Shown in pieces: positions 6,803-15,763 of a DNA stretch of 23,329 nt (position 1 is its first letter; each line of letters begins with the position of its first letter). The DNA is taken from positions 1 through 23,329 of IMG/VR virus record IMGVR_UViG_3300022752_000407, one strand, 5' to 3'. Both the position numbers and the translations under genes were made by a program. The notes under the pieces were generated by a model that did not search any database, had not been told where the DNA came from, and saw only the letters and a list, made by a program, of their open reading frames with translations. Source of the stretch: a virus.

Positions 6803-8530
6803 ATGGAAATTGAAGATATTATTTTAAAAGAAGGTGATGCATATCTATCTAATCCAAATTTAAAAAGAGCGAATACATCAATTCAATTTACAGAAGAACA
6901 AATTATTGAGTTCTTAAATTGTAAAGATGATCCTGTTTATTTTGCAAAGAAATACATTAAAATAGTCAATGTCGATGATGGTCTTATTGGATTTAATATG
7001 TGGCCTTTTCAGGAAAAATTAGTTGATAATTTTCATAAGAATAGATTTAATATCTGTAAAATGCCGAGGCAAGTTGGAAAGACAACAACGGTAATATCAT
7101 ACTTATTACACTATATTTTATTTAATGATAATGTTAATGTTGGAATTCTTGCAAATAAGGCAACAACATCAAGAGAAATATTAGGAAGATTGCAATTATC
7201 ATACGAAAATCTTCCAAAATGGTTACAGCAAGGCGTTATAGTTTGGAATAGAGGATCTTTAGAATTAGAAAACGGATCAAAAATTATTGCCGCGTCCACC
7301 TCTGCCTCTGCGGTTAGAGGTATGTCTTTTAATATTATTTTCTTAGACGAATTTGCATTCGTTCCAAATCATATTGCAGATGATTTCTTTGCATCAGTTT
7401 ATCCTACAATTTCTTCTGGTAAAAAATCAAAAGTAATTATCGTATCCACACCAAAGGGTATGAATCACTTTTATCGTATGTGGCACGATGCAGAAAGAAA
7501 AAAGAGTGAATTTGTTGCCACAGAAGTTCATTGGTCAGAAGTTCCAGGAAGAGATGAGCAGTGGAAGGCAACAACAATTTCAAATACTAGTGAAGAACAA
7601 TTCAGAGCAGAGCATCTTTGTGAATTTCTAGGTTCTGTAGGAACTTTAATTAATCCAAGCAAACTTAAAATATTAGTATATGATGATGCATTAAAAAGAA
7701 GTAAAGGACTTGATATTTATGAAAATCCAAAAGAAGAACAAAATTATCTAATTACTGTTGATGTTGCTCGTGGAATTGGAAATGACTATTCGGCATTTGT
7801 TGTTTTCGACATCACAGACATTCCTTACAAAGTCGTTGCAAAATATAAAAATAATGAAATTAAACCGATGTTATTTCCAGCAATTATTAATGAAGTTGCA
7901 AAGGCATATAATAATTCTTGGTTATTAATTGAAGTAAATGATATTGGTGATCAAGTTGCCAATATTCTTCACTTTGATTTAGAGTATGACAATATGTTAA
8001 TGTGTGCTATGAAAGGTCGTGCTGGGCAAGTTGTAGGATCTGGATTTAGTGGTAAAAAATCTCAACTTGGAGTTCGAACAACTTCATCTGTTAAAAAGTT
8101 AGGGTGTTCTAATTTAAAATTATTGATTGAAGATGATAAATTATTCATTACTGATTATGATATTATCAGTGAATTAACAACATTTGCACAGAAGCATAAT
8201 TCCTTTGAGGCAGAAGAAGGGTGTAATGATGATTTGGTAATGTGTTTAGTCATTTTTTCTTGGTTAGTTGCTCAAGAATATTTTAAAGAAATGACTGATA
8301 ATGATATTCGAAAAAGACTATATGAAGAGCACAAAAATCAAATCGAACAAGATATGTCTCCTTTTGGATTTATATCAGATGGTTTAGATGATTTTGAAGA
8401 TTTTATTGAAGAAAAATCGGGAGACAGATGGTTGATTGCATCATCTAGAGAAAATGACAAACCAATCGAAGTTTGGAATGTTGATGAATATGGTGATGTA
8501 TCAAGTGAATGGGACTACATGTCAAATTAA
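6803..8530 (+). CDS. 17: Large terminase subunit gp17 (packaging ATPase/nuclease)
   Basis: This 575-residue protein is the T4-type DNA packaging motor (T4 gp17, 610 residues). It docks on the gp20 portal, drives DNA into the prohead and cuts headful lengths. The ATPase domain has Walker A MPRQVGKTT at 87-95 and Walker B IIFLDEF at 178-184 with catalytic E183. STPKG at 215-219 is the coupling motif. The RNase H-like nuclease domain has D320 in TVDVARG, E378 in LIEVND and the D477/D478 pair in CNDDLVM, matching the acidic triad of T4 gp17 (D401, E458, D542). All key residues are present. The gene starts one base after the upstream stop. Confidence 0.96.
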   Translation: MEIEDIILKEGDAYLSNPNLKRANTSIQFTEEQIIEFLNCKDDPVYFAKKYIKIVNVDDGLIGFNMWPFQEKLVDNFHKNRFNICKMPRQVGKTTTVISYLLHYILFNDNVNVGILANKATTSREILGRLQLSYENLPKWLQQGVIVWNRGSLELENGSKIIAASTSASAVRGMSFNIIFLDEFAFVPNHIADDFFASVYPTISSGKKSKVIIVSTPKGMNHFYRMWHDAERKKSEFVATEVHWSEVPGRDEQWKATTISNTSEEQFRAEHLCEFLGSVGTLINPSKLKILVYDDALKRSKGLDIYENPKEEQNYLITVDVARGIGNDYSAFVVFDITDIPYKVVAKYKNNEIKPMLFPAIINEVAKAYNNSWLLIEVNDIGDQVANILHFDLEYDNMLMCAMKGRAGQVVGSGFSGKKSQLGVRTTSSVKKLGCSNLKLLIEDDKLFITDYDIISELTTFAQKHNSFEAEEGCNDDLVMCLVIFSWLVAQEYFKEMTDNDIRKRLYEEHKNQIEQDMSPFGFISDGLDDFEDFIEEKSGDRWLIASSRENDKPIEVWNVDEYGDVSSEWDYMSN

Positions 8531-8557
8531 CAATGAGAATTCAAAAGAGAAGATTTT

Positions 8558-8565
8558 TATAAATA
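8558..8565 (+). promoter_or_regulatory. Late promoter TATAAATA upstream of gp18
   Basis: A perfect match to the T4 late promoter octamer, recognised by gp55-loaded polymerase, lies 35 bases before the gp18 start in the 69-base gap after gp17. It should drive sheath and tube genes late in infection. Confidence 0.75.
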
Positions 8566-8599
8566 CTTTTATAATATTCTGGATAGTCGGAGAATCAAG

Positions 8600-10789
8600 A
8601 TGCCGCTAAATTTAGCATCTCCTGGAATTACAGTAAGGGAAGTTGATCTTACTCTAGGAAGAACTCAACCAGCTTCAGATAAAATTGGAGCAGTTGTGGC
8701 ACCTTTTGCGAAGGGACCGGTAGATTTACCAATTTTAATTCAAAATGAAAACGAATTATTAAATAATTTTGGAGAACCATATGCTACAGATAAGCACTAT
8801 GAGCACTGGTTGAGTGCATCTTCTTATTTGGCATATGGTGGATCGATTAGAGTTGTAAGAGCAAATGATAATTCTTTAAGAAATGGATTTGTAGGAACCG
8901 CAAACGGAGTTAAAATTGATAGTTTAGATCATTATATTTCTTTGGGTTATGATAGTAATACTCTTACAGGTGTGACGGTTGCTGCAAAAAATCCAGGTTC
9001 TTGGTCTAATGGTATTAGTGTTGCTATTATAGATTCGAAGGTTGATCAAATATTAAGTGGTATTAATACTCTTGCCGGTGTTGGTGCCGCTTTACAGGTT
9101 GGATATGGAATTACACAATCTTTGGTTGGTAAAGTAGATATTGGTATAGGAGTAACTTCAGTATTGGATGGGTATCTTAAAGGAATTATTACTGAAATTG
9201 GATTGAACAAAATTGGAGTTAAAGTTTTAAGTCATGTTTCTGCAGCAGGAACAGAAACATTAAAAGACTATACACCATCTGGAGAATTTTCTTTTACCTC
9301 ATCTGGATCACTTGGTATTCATACATATTCTCAAACAACTTCATACGGAAGCACAGCATATACTTCGAGTGTAGATTGGTTTGATCAACAAACTATAAAA
9401 TTGACTGGTGTTGGACAAACAACAGGAACATCTATTAATTGGAATAATGTTGCACCAAGACCAGGAACTTCTTCATATGCATCTGCAAGAAATTCAAGAT
9501 TTGATGAAGTTCATTTAGTCGTAATTGACTCTGAAGGAAAAATTACAGGAAATTCCGGATCAATTCTAGAAAAACACTTGAGTCTTTCGAAAGCATCTGA
9601 TGCAGAATTTTCGGTGGGATCTTCTGCTTATTGGAGAAAGTATCTAGAAAATAATTCTGATTATATTTTTGGTCTCAATTCTCCAACTGGTATTGTAACT
9701 ACCGGATACAGTTCTGGATTTACTCTAAGTAGTAATGGTTCCTGGAATCAAGATGCCGAGCGTGTTATTTTTTCTGCATCAGGATCTTCAACAAATATTT
9801 TATCAGGAGGTCTTAATTATGGTGGAATATCAGATATATCCACAGCAGGATCTCTTATGGCAACTATTGCAGAACTATCTGACGGATATTCATTATTTAC
9901 AACTCCAGAAAATTATAAAGTAGATTTCTTGATTATGGGATCTGCCGCATATGCTAAAGCATCTGCACAATCACTGGCTCAAAAACTTATCGCTGTTGCA
10001 GAGATAAGAAAAGATGCAATTGCATTTATTTCTCCATATAGGGGAGCAGCACTGACTGATACATCATCTCAAACTTCGGCAACTATTAATTCCACAGATA
10101 CTATTACTGATAATGTAATTTCATTCTATTCACCACTCCAATCATCTTCTTATGCAGTCTTTGATTCTGGATATAAGTATATGTATGATAGATTTTCAGA
10201 CACCTTTAGATATGTCCCATTAAATGGTGATATAGCAGGTATTTGTGCCCGTAATGATATTAATAATTTCCCCTGGTATTCTCCGGCAGGAACCTCAAGG
10301 GGATCTATTCTAAATGCCGTTAAATTGGCATATAATCCATCAAAAACTGAAAGAGATCGTCTTTATTCAAATAGAATAAATTCAGTCATCTTCTCTCCTG
10401 GAGCTGGCATTATTCTATTTGGTGATAAGACAGGATTTGCAAAAGCATCGGCATTTGATCGAATTAATGTTCGTAGATTGTTTATTTACCTTGAGGAAAC
10501 AATTTCAAGAGCATCAAAAGATATATTATTCGAATTTAATGATGAACTTACAAGAACTAATTTTGTAAATACTATTGAACCTTTCTTGCGTGATGTTCAG
10601 GCAAAGAGAGGTATATTCGATTATGTTGTTGTTTGTGACGAAACAAATAACACGGCAGCAGTTATTGATGCCAATGAGTTTAGAGCGGACATTTACATTA
10701 AACCAGCAAGATCGATTAACTTCATTGGTCTTACATTTATTGCCACCAAGACTGGTGTTGATTTTGAAGAAGTAATCGGAAACTTTTAA
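8600..10789 (+). CDS. 18: Tail sheath protein gp18
   Basis: This 729-residue protein is the contractile sheath subunit (T4 gp18, 659 residues). The N-terminus has the family signature LASPGITVREVDLT, followed by AVVAPFAKGPVDLP and ENELLNNFGEP. The conserved C-terminal half is clear: WYSPAGTSRGSI near 568-579, the long stretch around INSVIFSPGAGIILFGDKT, NVRRLFIYLEETI, and the last strand INFIGLTFIATKTG. The middle region (about 200-400) is variable, Gly/Ser-rich and probably forms the surface domain. The gene lies between gp17 and gp19 as in T4, behind its own late promoter at 8558. Confidence 0.95.
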   Translation: MPLNLASPGITVREVDLTLGRTQPASDKIGAVVAPFAKGPVDLPILIQNENELLNNFGEPYATDKHYEHWLSASSYLAYGGSIRVVRANDNSLRNGFVGTANGVKIDSLDHYISLGYDSNTLTGVTVAAKNPGSWSNGISVAIIDSKVDQILSGINTLAGVGAALQVGYGITQSLVGKVDIGIGVTSVLDGYLKGIITEIGLNKIGVKVLSHVSAAGTETLKDYTPSGEFSFTSSGSLGIHTYSQTTSYGSTAYTSSVDWFDQQTIKLTGVGQTTGTSINWNNVAPRPGTSSYASARNSRFDEVHLVVIDSEGKITGNSGSILEKHLSLSKASDAEFSVGSSAYWRKYLENNSDYIFGLNSPTGIVTTGYSSGFTLSSNGSWNQDAERVIFSASGSSTNILSGGLNYGGISDISTAGSLMATIAELSDGYSLFTTPENYKVDFLIMGSAAYAKASAQSLAQKLIAVAEIRKDAIAFISPYRGAALTDTSSQTSATINSTDTITDNVISFYSPLQSSSYAVFDSGYKYMYDRFSDTFRYVPLNGDIAGICARNDINNFPWYSPAGTSRGSILNAVKLAYNPSKTERDRLYSNRINSVIFSPGAGIILFGDKTGFAKASAFDRINVRRLFIYLEETISRASKDILFEFNDELTRTNFVNTIEPFLRDVQAKRGIFDYVVVCDETNNTAAVIDANEFRADIYIKPARSINFIGLTFIATKTGVDFEEVIGNF

Positions 10790-10811
10790 TTAATCAAGAG
10801 GTTTTAAAACA

Positions 10812-11402
10812 ATGGCAACTAGAAATCAGTTAAATCCACCACCTAAAAGAAAAATTACAGACTTTAAGAGTAAGCTGTCTGGTGGTGGTGCCAGAAGTAA
10901 TCTCTTCGAGGTTGTTCTGTCTTTCCCCCAGGCTGCTCCTGCCGATACTAATGTCCTGGACAAATCAAGATTTTTGGTTAAAAGTGTCGCTATGCCAGCA
11001 TCAACCGTAACTCCATTACCGGTTGCCTTTAGAGGAAGAACTTTAAATGTTGCTGGAGACAGAACATTTGAAACTTGGACAATTACAATTATTAATGATA
11101 CCGATTTTTCAATTCGTTCTGCATTCGAAAACTGGATGAATGTAATGAACAAAGTCTCTGATAATACTGGTATTACTGATCCGGCACTTTATCAGGCAGA
11201 TGCCTTTGTTTATCAGTTAGATCGTGATGGTTCAACACTTAGAGCATATCATTTTTATGATTTGTTTCCAACTAATGTGTCTTCAATTCCTTTATCATAT
11301 GATACGGAATCAATTCAAGAATTTAACGTAGAAATGCAAGTTCTGTGGTGGGAAGCAATTAAAGGCGATTCTGCAAAAGCTGGTGGAATAGACATCAACT
11401 AA
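10812..11402 (+). CDS. 19: Tail tube protein gp19
   Basis: The 196-residue product is the tube subunit stacked inside the sheath (T4 gp19, 163 residues; marine relatives are often longer). Landmarks are a basic, proline-containing N-terminus (NPPPKRKITDFKSKL), SRFLVKSVAMPAST near 57-70, VAFRGRTLNVAGDRTFETW near 76-94, and FSIRSAFENWMN near 113-124. The final strand FNVEMQVLWWEA is also characteristic. An AGAGG Shine-Dalgarno at 10797-10801 lies 10 bases before the ATG, consistent with a highly made structural protein. Confidence 0.93.
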   Translation: MATRNQLNPPPKRKITDFKSKLSGGGARSNLFEVVLSFPQAAPADTNVLDKSRFLVKSVAMPASTVTPLPVAFRGRTLNVAGDRTFETWTITIINDTDFSIRSAFENWMNVMNKVSDNTGITDPALYQADAFVYQLDRDGSTLRAYHFYDLFPTNVSSIPLSYDTESIQEFNVEMQVLWWEAIKGDSAKAGGIDIN

Positions 11403-11433
11403 ATATAACATATCAAGAGTTTAATTATATAAG

Positions 11434-13104
11434 ATGGCAAAACTTTTTGGGTTTTCGATTGAAGATAATGAAAAAAAATCAAAATCAGTAGTCTCTCCCG
11501 TTCCTCCTAACAATGATGACGGGATTGATCATTATATACAATCTGGATTTTATGGTCAGACTATTGATATTGAGGGAGTTTATCGCACAGAATATGATTT
11601 AATCAAAAGATATCGCGAAATGTCACTTCATCCAGAATGTGAAAGAGCAATTGAAGATGTTGTGAATGAGGCAATTGTAAGTGATTTGTATGATTCTCCC
11701 ATAGAAATAGAATTATCAAATTTAAATGCAAGTGATAAACTTAAAAAAGTTATAAGAGAAGAATTTAAATATATCAAAGAAATTATGGACTTTGATAAAA
11801 AGTCTCACGAAATTTTTAGAAATTGGTATGTTGATGGTCGATTATTTTATCTAAAAGTAATTGATGTTAAAAAACCTGAAGATGGAATTAAAGATTTGAG
11901 ATATATTGATCCTATGAAAATGAAATATGTGAGACAAGAAAAGAAAACTAAAAATAATTTTGGCCCAAATATATCGATTCTTTCAAATTCAAACCAAATT
12001 GCATATCCTGAAATTGAAGAGTATTTCATTTATACTCCAACATCAACCTCAAACTATGCTCCAAGTATGCTTGGATCTTCAACCAAAGGTTCTGTAAAAA
12101 TTGCAAAAGATTCAATCACTTATTGCACATCAGGATTAGTTGATAGAAATAAAGGAACGGTTCTCTCATATCTACATAAAGCAATCAAAGCACTCAATCA
12201 ATTAAGAATGATTGAAGACTCTTTGGTCATTTATAGATTATCCCGTGCTCCAGAGCGTAGAATTTTCTATATTGATGTTGGTAATTTGCCAAAGGTTAAG
12301 GCAGAACAATATCTTAAAGAAGTGATGAGTCGCTATCGTAACAAACTTGTTTATGATGCGAATACTGGAGAAATTCGTGATGATCGTAAGTATATGGCGA
12401 TGCTTGAAGACTTTTGGCTTCCAAGAAGAGAAGGTGGTAGAGGAACTGAAATCACAACTCTTCCGGGTGGTCAAAATCTTGGAGAACTTGCTGATATTGA
12501 ATATTTCCAGAAAAAACTTTATAGAGCATTAGGAGTTCCAGAAACAAGAATTGCTGGTGGTGGAGATGGATTTAATCTAGGTCGTTCATCTGAAATTTTA
12601 AGAGATGAACTTAAGTTTTCAAAGTTTGTTGGAAGATTAAGAAAACGTTTTTCAAATATGTTTAATGATATTCTTCGCACTCAATTACTTTTAAAGAATA
12701 TTGTAAGTCCTGAAGATTGGGAGAAAATTAGAGATCATATTCAATATGACTTTTTATACGATAATCATTTCGCAGAACTTAAAGAATCCGAATTACTAAC
12801 AAACAGATTATCTATTGTTACATCTATGGAATCATATATTGGAAAATATTTTTCAACAGAATATGTTCGTAAGAAGATTCTTCGCCAAACTGATGTCGAA
12901 ATCATTGAAATTGATAAACAAATTGATGATGAAATACAAAAAGGAATTCTACCTGATCCAAATGCCGATGTAGGTAAAATGGAAAATCCAATTCCAGAAG
13001 GTGATCCAGGAGTTGCTCCTCCTAAAGATCCAGCACTCGGAGAAGTTCCAGAAGAACCTCTTGCTCCAGAACTTCCACCAGAACCCAAAGGTGGAAAGAT
13101 ATAA
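11434..13104 (+). CDS. 20: Portal vertex protein gp20
   Basis: The 556-residue product is the dodecameric portal (T4 gp20, 524 residues). It starts prohead assembly and is the channel for DNA entry and exit. Family signatures include YRTEYDLIKRYREMSLHPEC near 51-70 and AIEDVVNEAIV at 72-82. RAPERRIFYIDVGNLPKVKA lies near 270-289, the conserved EDFWLPRREGGRGTEITTLP segment near 325-344, and RALGVPETRI near 365-374. The C-terminus has a low-complexity tail rich in Pro, Glu and Gly (about residues 505-556, with ELPPEPKGG), longer than I would expect from T4. A CTAAATA sequence at 11399-11405 upstream may be a weak late promoter. Confidence 0.95.
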   Translation: MAKLFGFSIEDNEKKSKSVVSPVPPNNDDGIDHYIQSGFYGQTIDIEGVYRTEYDLIKRYREMSLHPECERAIEDVVNEAIVSDLYDSPIEIELSNLNASDKLKKVIREEFKYIKEIMDFDKKSHEIFRNWYVDGRLFYLKVIDVKKPEDGIKDLRYIDPMKMKYVRQEKKTKNNFGPNISILSNSNQIAYPEIEEYFIYTPTSTSNYAPSMLGSSTKGSVKIAKDSITYCTSGLVDRNKGTVLSYLHKAIKALNQLRMIEDSLVIYRLSRAPERRIFYIDVGNLPKVKAEQYLKEVMSRYRNKLVYDANTGEIRDDRKYMAMLEDFWLPRREGGRGTEITTLPGGQNLGELADIEYFQKKLYRALGVPETRIAGGGDGFNLGRSSEILRDELKFSKFVGRLRKRFSNMFNDILRTQLLLKNIVSPEDWEKIRDHIQYDFLYDNHFAELKESELLTNRLSIVTSMESYIGKYFSTEYVRKKILRQTDVEIIEIDKQIDDEIQKGILPDPNADVGKMENPIPEGDPGVAPPKDPALGEVPEEPLAPELPPEPKGGKI

Positions 13105-13107
13105 ATA
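13100..13107 (+). promoter_or_regulatory. Late promoter TATAAATA overlapping the gp20 stop
   Basis: A perfect late octamer spans the gp20 stop codon (TAA 13102-13104). It is placed to transcribe the gp67-like gene, the 175-residue virion protein and gp21. Confidence 0.65.
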
Positions 13108-13131
13108 ATCTTATAATAATAAATTATTTAA

Positions 13132-13285
13132 ATGGAAGAAATTATCGATTATTGCAACAGATGGTCCTGCATCTGAAATATCTGATAAAATTAAAGAAGT
13201 ATTGTTTGCAAAGGCAGGTGATCGCGTTATTGCTTTTAGACCATATGTTGCCGCATCAATGTTTGGTGATAATGAGGATCATTAA
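13132..13285 (+). pseudogene. 67: gp67-like prohead core gene with apparent frameshift
   Basis: The position directly after gp20 is where T4 encodes the small prohead core protein gp67. ATG 13132 reads MEEIIDYCNRW and stops at 13174-13176. The +1 frame, open to TAA 13283-13285, reads IATDGPASEISDKIKE, VLFAKAGDRVIAFRP and YVAASMFGDNEDH. Together (MEEIID joined to IATDG) they form about 50 residues resembling small prohead core proteins of marine T4-like phages, as I remember them. The break falls at GATTATTGC (13147-13155), where one extra or two missing bases would restore the frame. The second frame has no ATG, GTG or TTG start at its head. It could be a sequencing error, a real mutation or programmed +1 shifting. 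gp67 is essential in T4, so a true loss would be surprising. Confidence 0.55.
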
Positions 13286-13287
13286 TA

Positions 13288-13815
13288 ATGGCAATTAAGA
13301 TTGTTCAAAATGTAAATAAAATAACTGCAGTTGTTGGTTCCGCTACTACAAGCAATCCTATTGCCCTTAAGAGTGGATATTTGAGAGTGTCTACTGGATC
13401 AACTGCAATTTATGTTGAAACTGGTGGAAATCCAATTGCTACATCAAATTCTTTCCAAATAACACCAAATAGTAGTGAAATTTTAAAAGAAAGAATTGCC
13501 AGACAAAAAATTGTAGGAATTACCACCGGAACATCAACTCTGATTTCATTCGATAGTAATGCAGGAAATCCATTTTTGACTGGAGAATTTGTCACTATTC
13601 AAAATGCCGAACCATCAGAAATTAATACAGAACATAAGTTAGTGACTGGAATAACTGATAATTCAGTAACAATATCACACAATAGTTCATCTATTGTTGG
13701 AGTTATTACCACAACTAATGCAATTCTTTCCAGAAGTGTCAAGGTAAGTGTGATTTCAGCATCTGCTTCTCAAAATGTAAGTATTACAGAAATCGTCCAA
13801 CTAGTCACCGAATAA
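13288..13815 (+). CDS. Conserved virion protein in the gp68 position
   Basis: This 175-residue, beta-rich protein is high in Ser, Thr, Ile and Val and has no Cys or Trp. It starts two bases after the gp67-like stop and ends two bases before gp21. T4 has gp68, a prohead core protein, here, but this sequence does not look like a helical core protein. It begins MAIKIVQNVNKITAVVGSA and has a repeating pattern of short strands such as GYLRVSTGSTAIYVETGG and FVTIQN. Similar proteins occur at this place in T4-like cyanophages. Its location suggests a head-associated structural component, perhaps a capsid decoration protein. That role is inferred and no catalytic motif is seen. Confidence 0.6.
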   Translation: MAIKIVQNVNKITAVVGSATTSNPIALKSGYLRVSTGSTAIYVETGGNPIATSNSFQITPNSSEILKERIARQKIVGITTGTSTLISFDSNAGNPFLTGEFVTIQNAEPSEINTEHKLVTGITDNSVTISHNSSSIVGVITTTNAILSRSVKVSVISASASQNVSITEIVQLVTE

Positions 13816-13817
13816 AA

Positions 13818-14468
13818 ATGAAACTCATCACCGAAGACGTTCAGCAAGTTAAGTTTATTACTGAAGGTAAAGGACCATCTAAAAAAATGTTTATTGAAGG
13901 AGTTTTTCTTCAGGGTGATATCTGCAATCGAAATGGAAGAATGTATCCTATACAAACTTTAATGAAAGAGGTTAAAAGATATAATGAGGCATTTATTTGT
14001 AAGGGTCGTGCTCTTGGAGAACTTGGACACCCAGATGGTCCAACGGTCAATTTAGATAGAGTTTCTCATAAAATTATCAAACTAGAGCAAAGGGGAAATA
14101 ATTTTTTCGGTAAGGCGCAACTTCTTGAGACTCCGATGGGTAAGATTGCAAAAGCTCTTATTGCCGAAGGAGTTTGTCTTGGTGTCTCCTCTCGTGGTGT
14201 TGGATCACTTCAAGTTACTAATCAAGGACATAAAGTTGTTGGTGAAGATTTTATGTTGGCAACTGCGGCAGATCTTGTTGCAGATCCTTCTGCACCAGAT
14301 GCCTTTGTTCAGGGAATATTTGAAGGAAAGGAATGGGTTTTCTCGAATGGAAAACTAACAGAACAGTTAATTGAAAAAACAAATCGTAAAATTAACACTC
14401 TAGTTGATAGAAAATTATTGGAAGAATATAAAACTCAATTGTTTCAAGATTTTTTAGCAAATCTTTAA
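13818..14468 (+). CDS. 21: Prohead core protease gp21
   Basis: The 216-residue product is the T4-type prohead maturation protease (T4 gp21, 212 residues), a serine protease with a herpesvirus-assemblin-like fold. It cuts core and shell proteins after (L/I)-x-E. The catalytic His is H71 in ALGELGHPDG and the Ser lies in GVSSRGVGS (S124/S125). Downstream acidic residues are in the AADLVADPSAPDAF stretch. FIEGVFLQGDICNRNGRMYP at 25-44 also fits the family. The N-terminus MKLITED contains I-T-E, so self-cleavage is possible. Its presence makes the cleavage-site peptides elsewhere in this window meaningful. Confidence 0.94.
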   Translation: MKLITEDVQQVKFITEGKGPSKKMFIEGVFLQGDICNRNGRMYPIQTLMKEVKRYNEAFICKGRALGELGHPDGPTVNLDRVSHKIIKLEQRGNNFFGKAQLLETPMGKIAKALIAEGVCLGVSSRGVGSLQVTNQGHKVVGEDFMLATAADLVADPSAPDAFVQGIFEGKEWVFSNGKLTEQLIEKTNRKINTLVDRKLLEEYKTQLFQDFLANL

Positions 14469-14470
14469 AT

Positions 14471-14478
14471 TATAAATA
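14471..14478 (+). promoter_or_regulatory. Late promoter TATAAATA upstream of gp22
   Basis: A perfect late octamer 31 bases before the gp22 ATG, in the 41-base gap after gp21. It probably drives gp22 and reads on into gp23, since no octamer of this quality stands before gp23. Confidence 0.75.
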
Positions 14479-14509
14479 AATATAGATTATAACAAAAGAT
14501 CTAAAAAAA

Positions 14510-15712
14510 ATGTCCGTTGGTAGAAATTTACAAGAAATGGAAAACGTAGTAACCAAAGGCGCTTCACCTGCCGAACCAATGCAAAAGTCTTCTTTAATAA
14601 CTCCCGGTCAAACTGATAGTTGGGAAGATTTAGGTGGACCAACCCCCGAAAATTATCGCCCAGATGATAATTCGGCAAAACTCAAAGATCCTTCATTAAC
14701 TCTTGCTCAAGTAAAGAATGTTGTAAATGCCAAGGCATGTGCAGCAGATACTATGAAGAGTGTAAAAGAAGAAGCAGAAGAAGAGGAAGAAGATGCTGAA
14801 GAGGAAAAAGATGATGAGGAAGAAAATGAGTCTAAAGCAAAACCTAAGAAAAAAAAGGTAGCAGAATCTCGTCGCAGTAAGAAATCTAAAGAGGAAGATG
14901 ACGAGGAAGATGATGAAGAAAATGACGAGGAAGAAGATGACGAGGAAGAAGATGAAGATGGTAAAAAAATGAAGAAAGAAGAGTTTGATGTTGAAGAAGA
15001 CGTTCAAGCTCTTCTTGCCGGTGAGGAACTCTCAGAAGAGTTTCAAGAAAAGGCAAGAACAATCTTTGAGGCAGCAATTCGTTCGAAAATTGTTGACATC
15101 AAAGAAGAACTTCAATATTCCTACGAGAAGGCACTCTTAGAACAAATTGAAACAATCAAAGAAGGTCTTGAAGACCGTGTTGATTCGTATCTAGAATATG
15201 TTGCCGACGAGTGGGTTAATCAAAATGCACTCGTGATTGAGCAAGGTCTCAAGACTGAAATGACCGAATCATTTCTACAAGGAATGAAGAGTCTTTTTGA
15301 AGATCATTATGTATCAATCCCTGAAGAGAAATATGATGTAGTTGAGAGTATGGTAGATAAACTTGATGAAATGGAAGGAAAACTCAACGAGCAAATTGAA
15401 AGAAATGTTGCTCTAAACAGAAGACTAGCAGAGTCCGTTGCTGATGTAATTTTTGCAGATATCTCAGAAGGTCTTGCACTTTCTCAGAAGGATAAACTCT
15501 CTTCTCTTGCCGCGAATGTTGAGTTTGATAGTGAAGAAAACTATCGTGAGAAACTAGTAACCTTAAGGGAGTCTTATTTCCCACATAACGCTGGTGCTCA
15601 AAGAGATGACTCTGAAACTTTGACTGAAAGTACCGATGTTCAATCCAATCAACCACAAGTTGATGGAAGAATGGCATCATATCTTCAAACTTTAGGAAGA
15701 GTCGCAAAATAG
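14510..15712 (+). CDS. 22: Prohead scaffolding core protein gp22
   Basis: The 400-residue product sits between gp21 and gp23 and is the main scaffold, degraded by gp21 as the head matures. T4 gp22 is 269 residues. Residues about 165-320 form the helical core (LLAGEELSEEFQEKARTIFE, then AAIRSKIVDIKEELQYSYEK). T-I-F-E|A at 184-188 is a good gp21 site. Residues about 86-160 are an extreme charged tract of runs of Glu/Asp broken by KPKKKK and RRSKKSK, which accounts for much of the extra length. The C-terminus (VDGRMASYLQTLGRVAK) is basic like other gp22 ends. The acidic tract may keep space for DNA or bind basic internal proteins; this is inference. Confidence 0.9.
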   Translation: MSVGRNLQEMENVVTKGASPAEPMQKSSLITPGQTDSWEDLGGPTPENYRPDDNSAKLKDPSLTLAQVKNVVNAKACAADTMKSVKEEAEEEEEDAEEEKDDEEENESKAKPKKKKVAESRRSKKSKEEDDEEDDEENDEEEDDEEEDEDGKKMKKEEFDVEEDVQALLAGEELSEEFQEKARTIFEAAIRSKIVDIKEELQYSYEKALLEQIETIKEGLEDRVDSYLEYVADEWVNQNALVIEQGLKTEMTESFLQGMKSLFEDHYVSIPEEKYDVVESMVDKLDEMEGKLNEQIERNVALNRRLAESVADVIFADISEGLALSQKDKLSSLAANVEFDSEENYREKLVTLRESYFPHNAGAQRDDSETLTESTDVQSNQPQVDGRMASYLQTLGRVAK

Positions 15713-15763
15713 TGATTTTTAAATCATAAACAATCAAACACAAAATTTAAAGAGGTAAAAACA

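Noticed and set aside
10826-11152. Minus-strand frame of 108 codons opposite gp19
   Set aside because: It lies wholly inside the well-recognised tail tube gene, with no promoter, ribosome site or recognisable protein.
12765-13088. Minus-strand Gly/Ser-rich frame opposite the gp20 C-terminus
   Set aside because: The Gly/Ser composition is the antisense of the Pro/Glu-rich tail of gp20, so it is a composition artefact.
14696-15007. Long minus-strand reading frame, Phe/Leu-rich, looking like a membrane protein
   Set aside because: It is the antisense of the Glu/Asp codon tract in gp22; GAA/GAT runs read backwards give TTC/ATC codons. It has no ribosome site and lies in a solid + strand operon.
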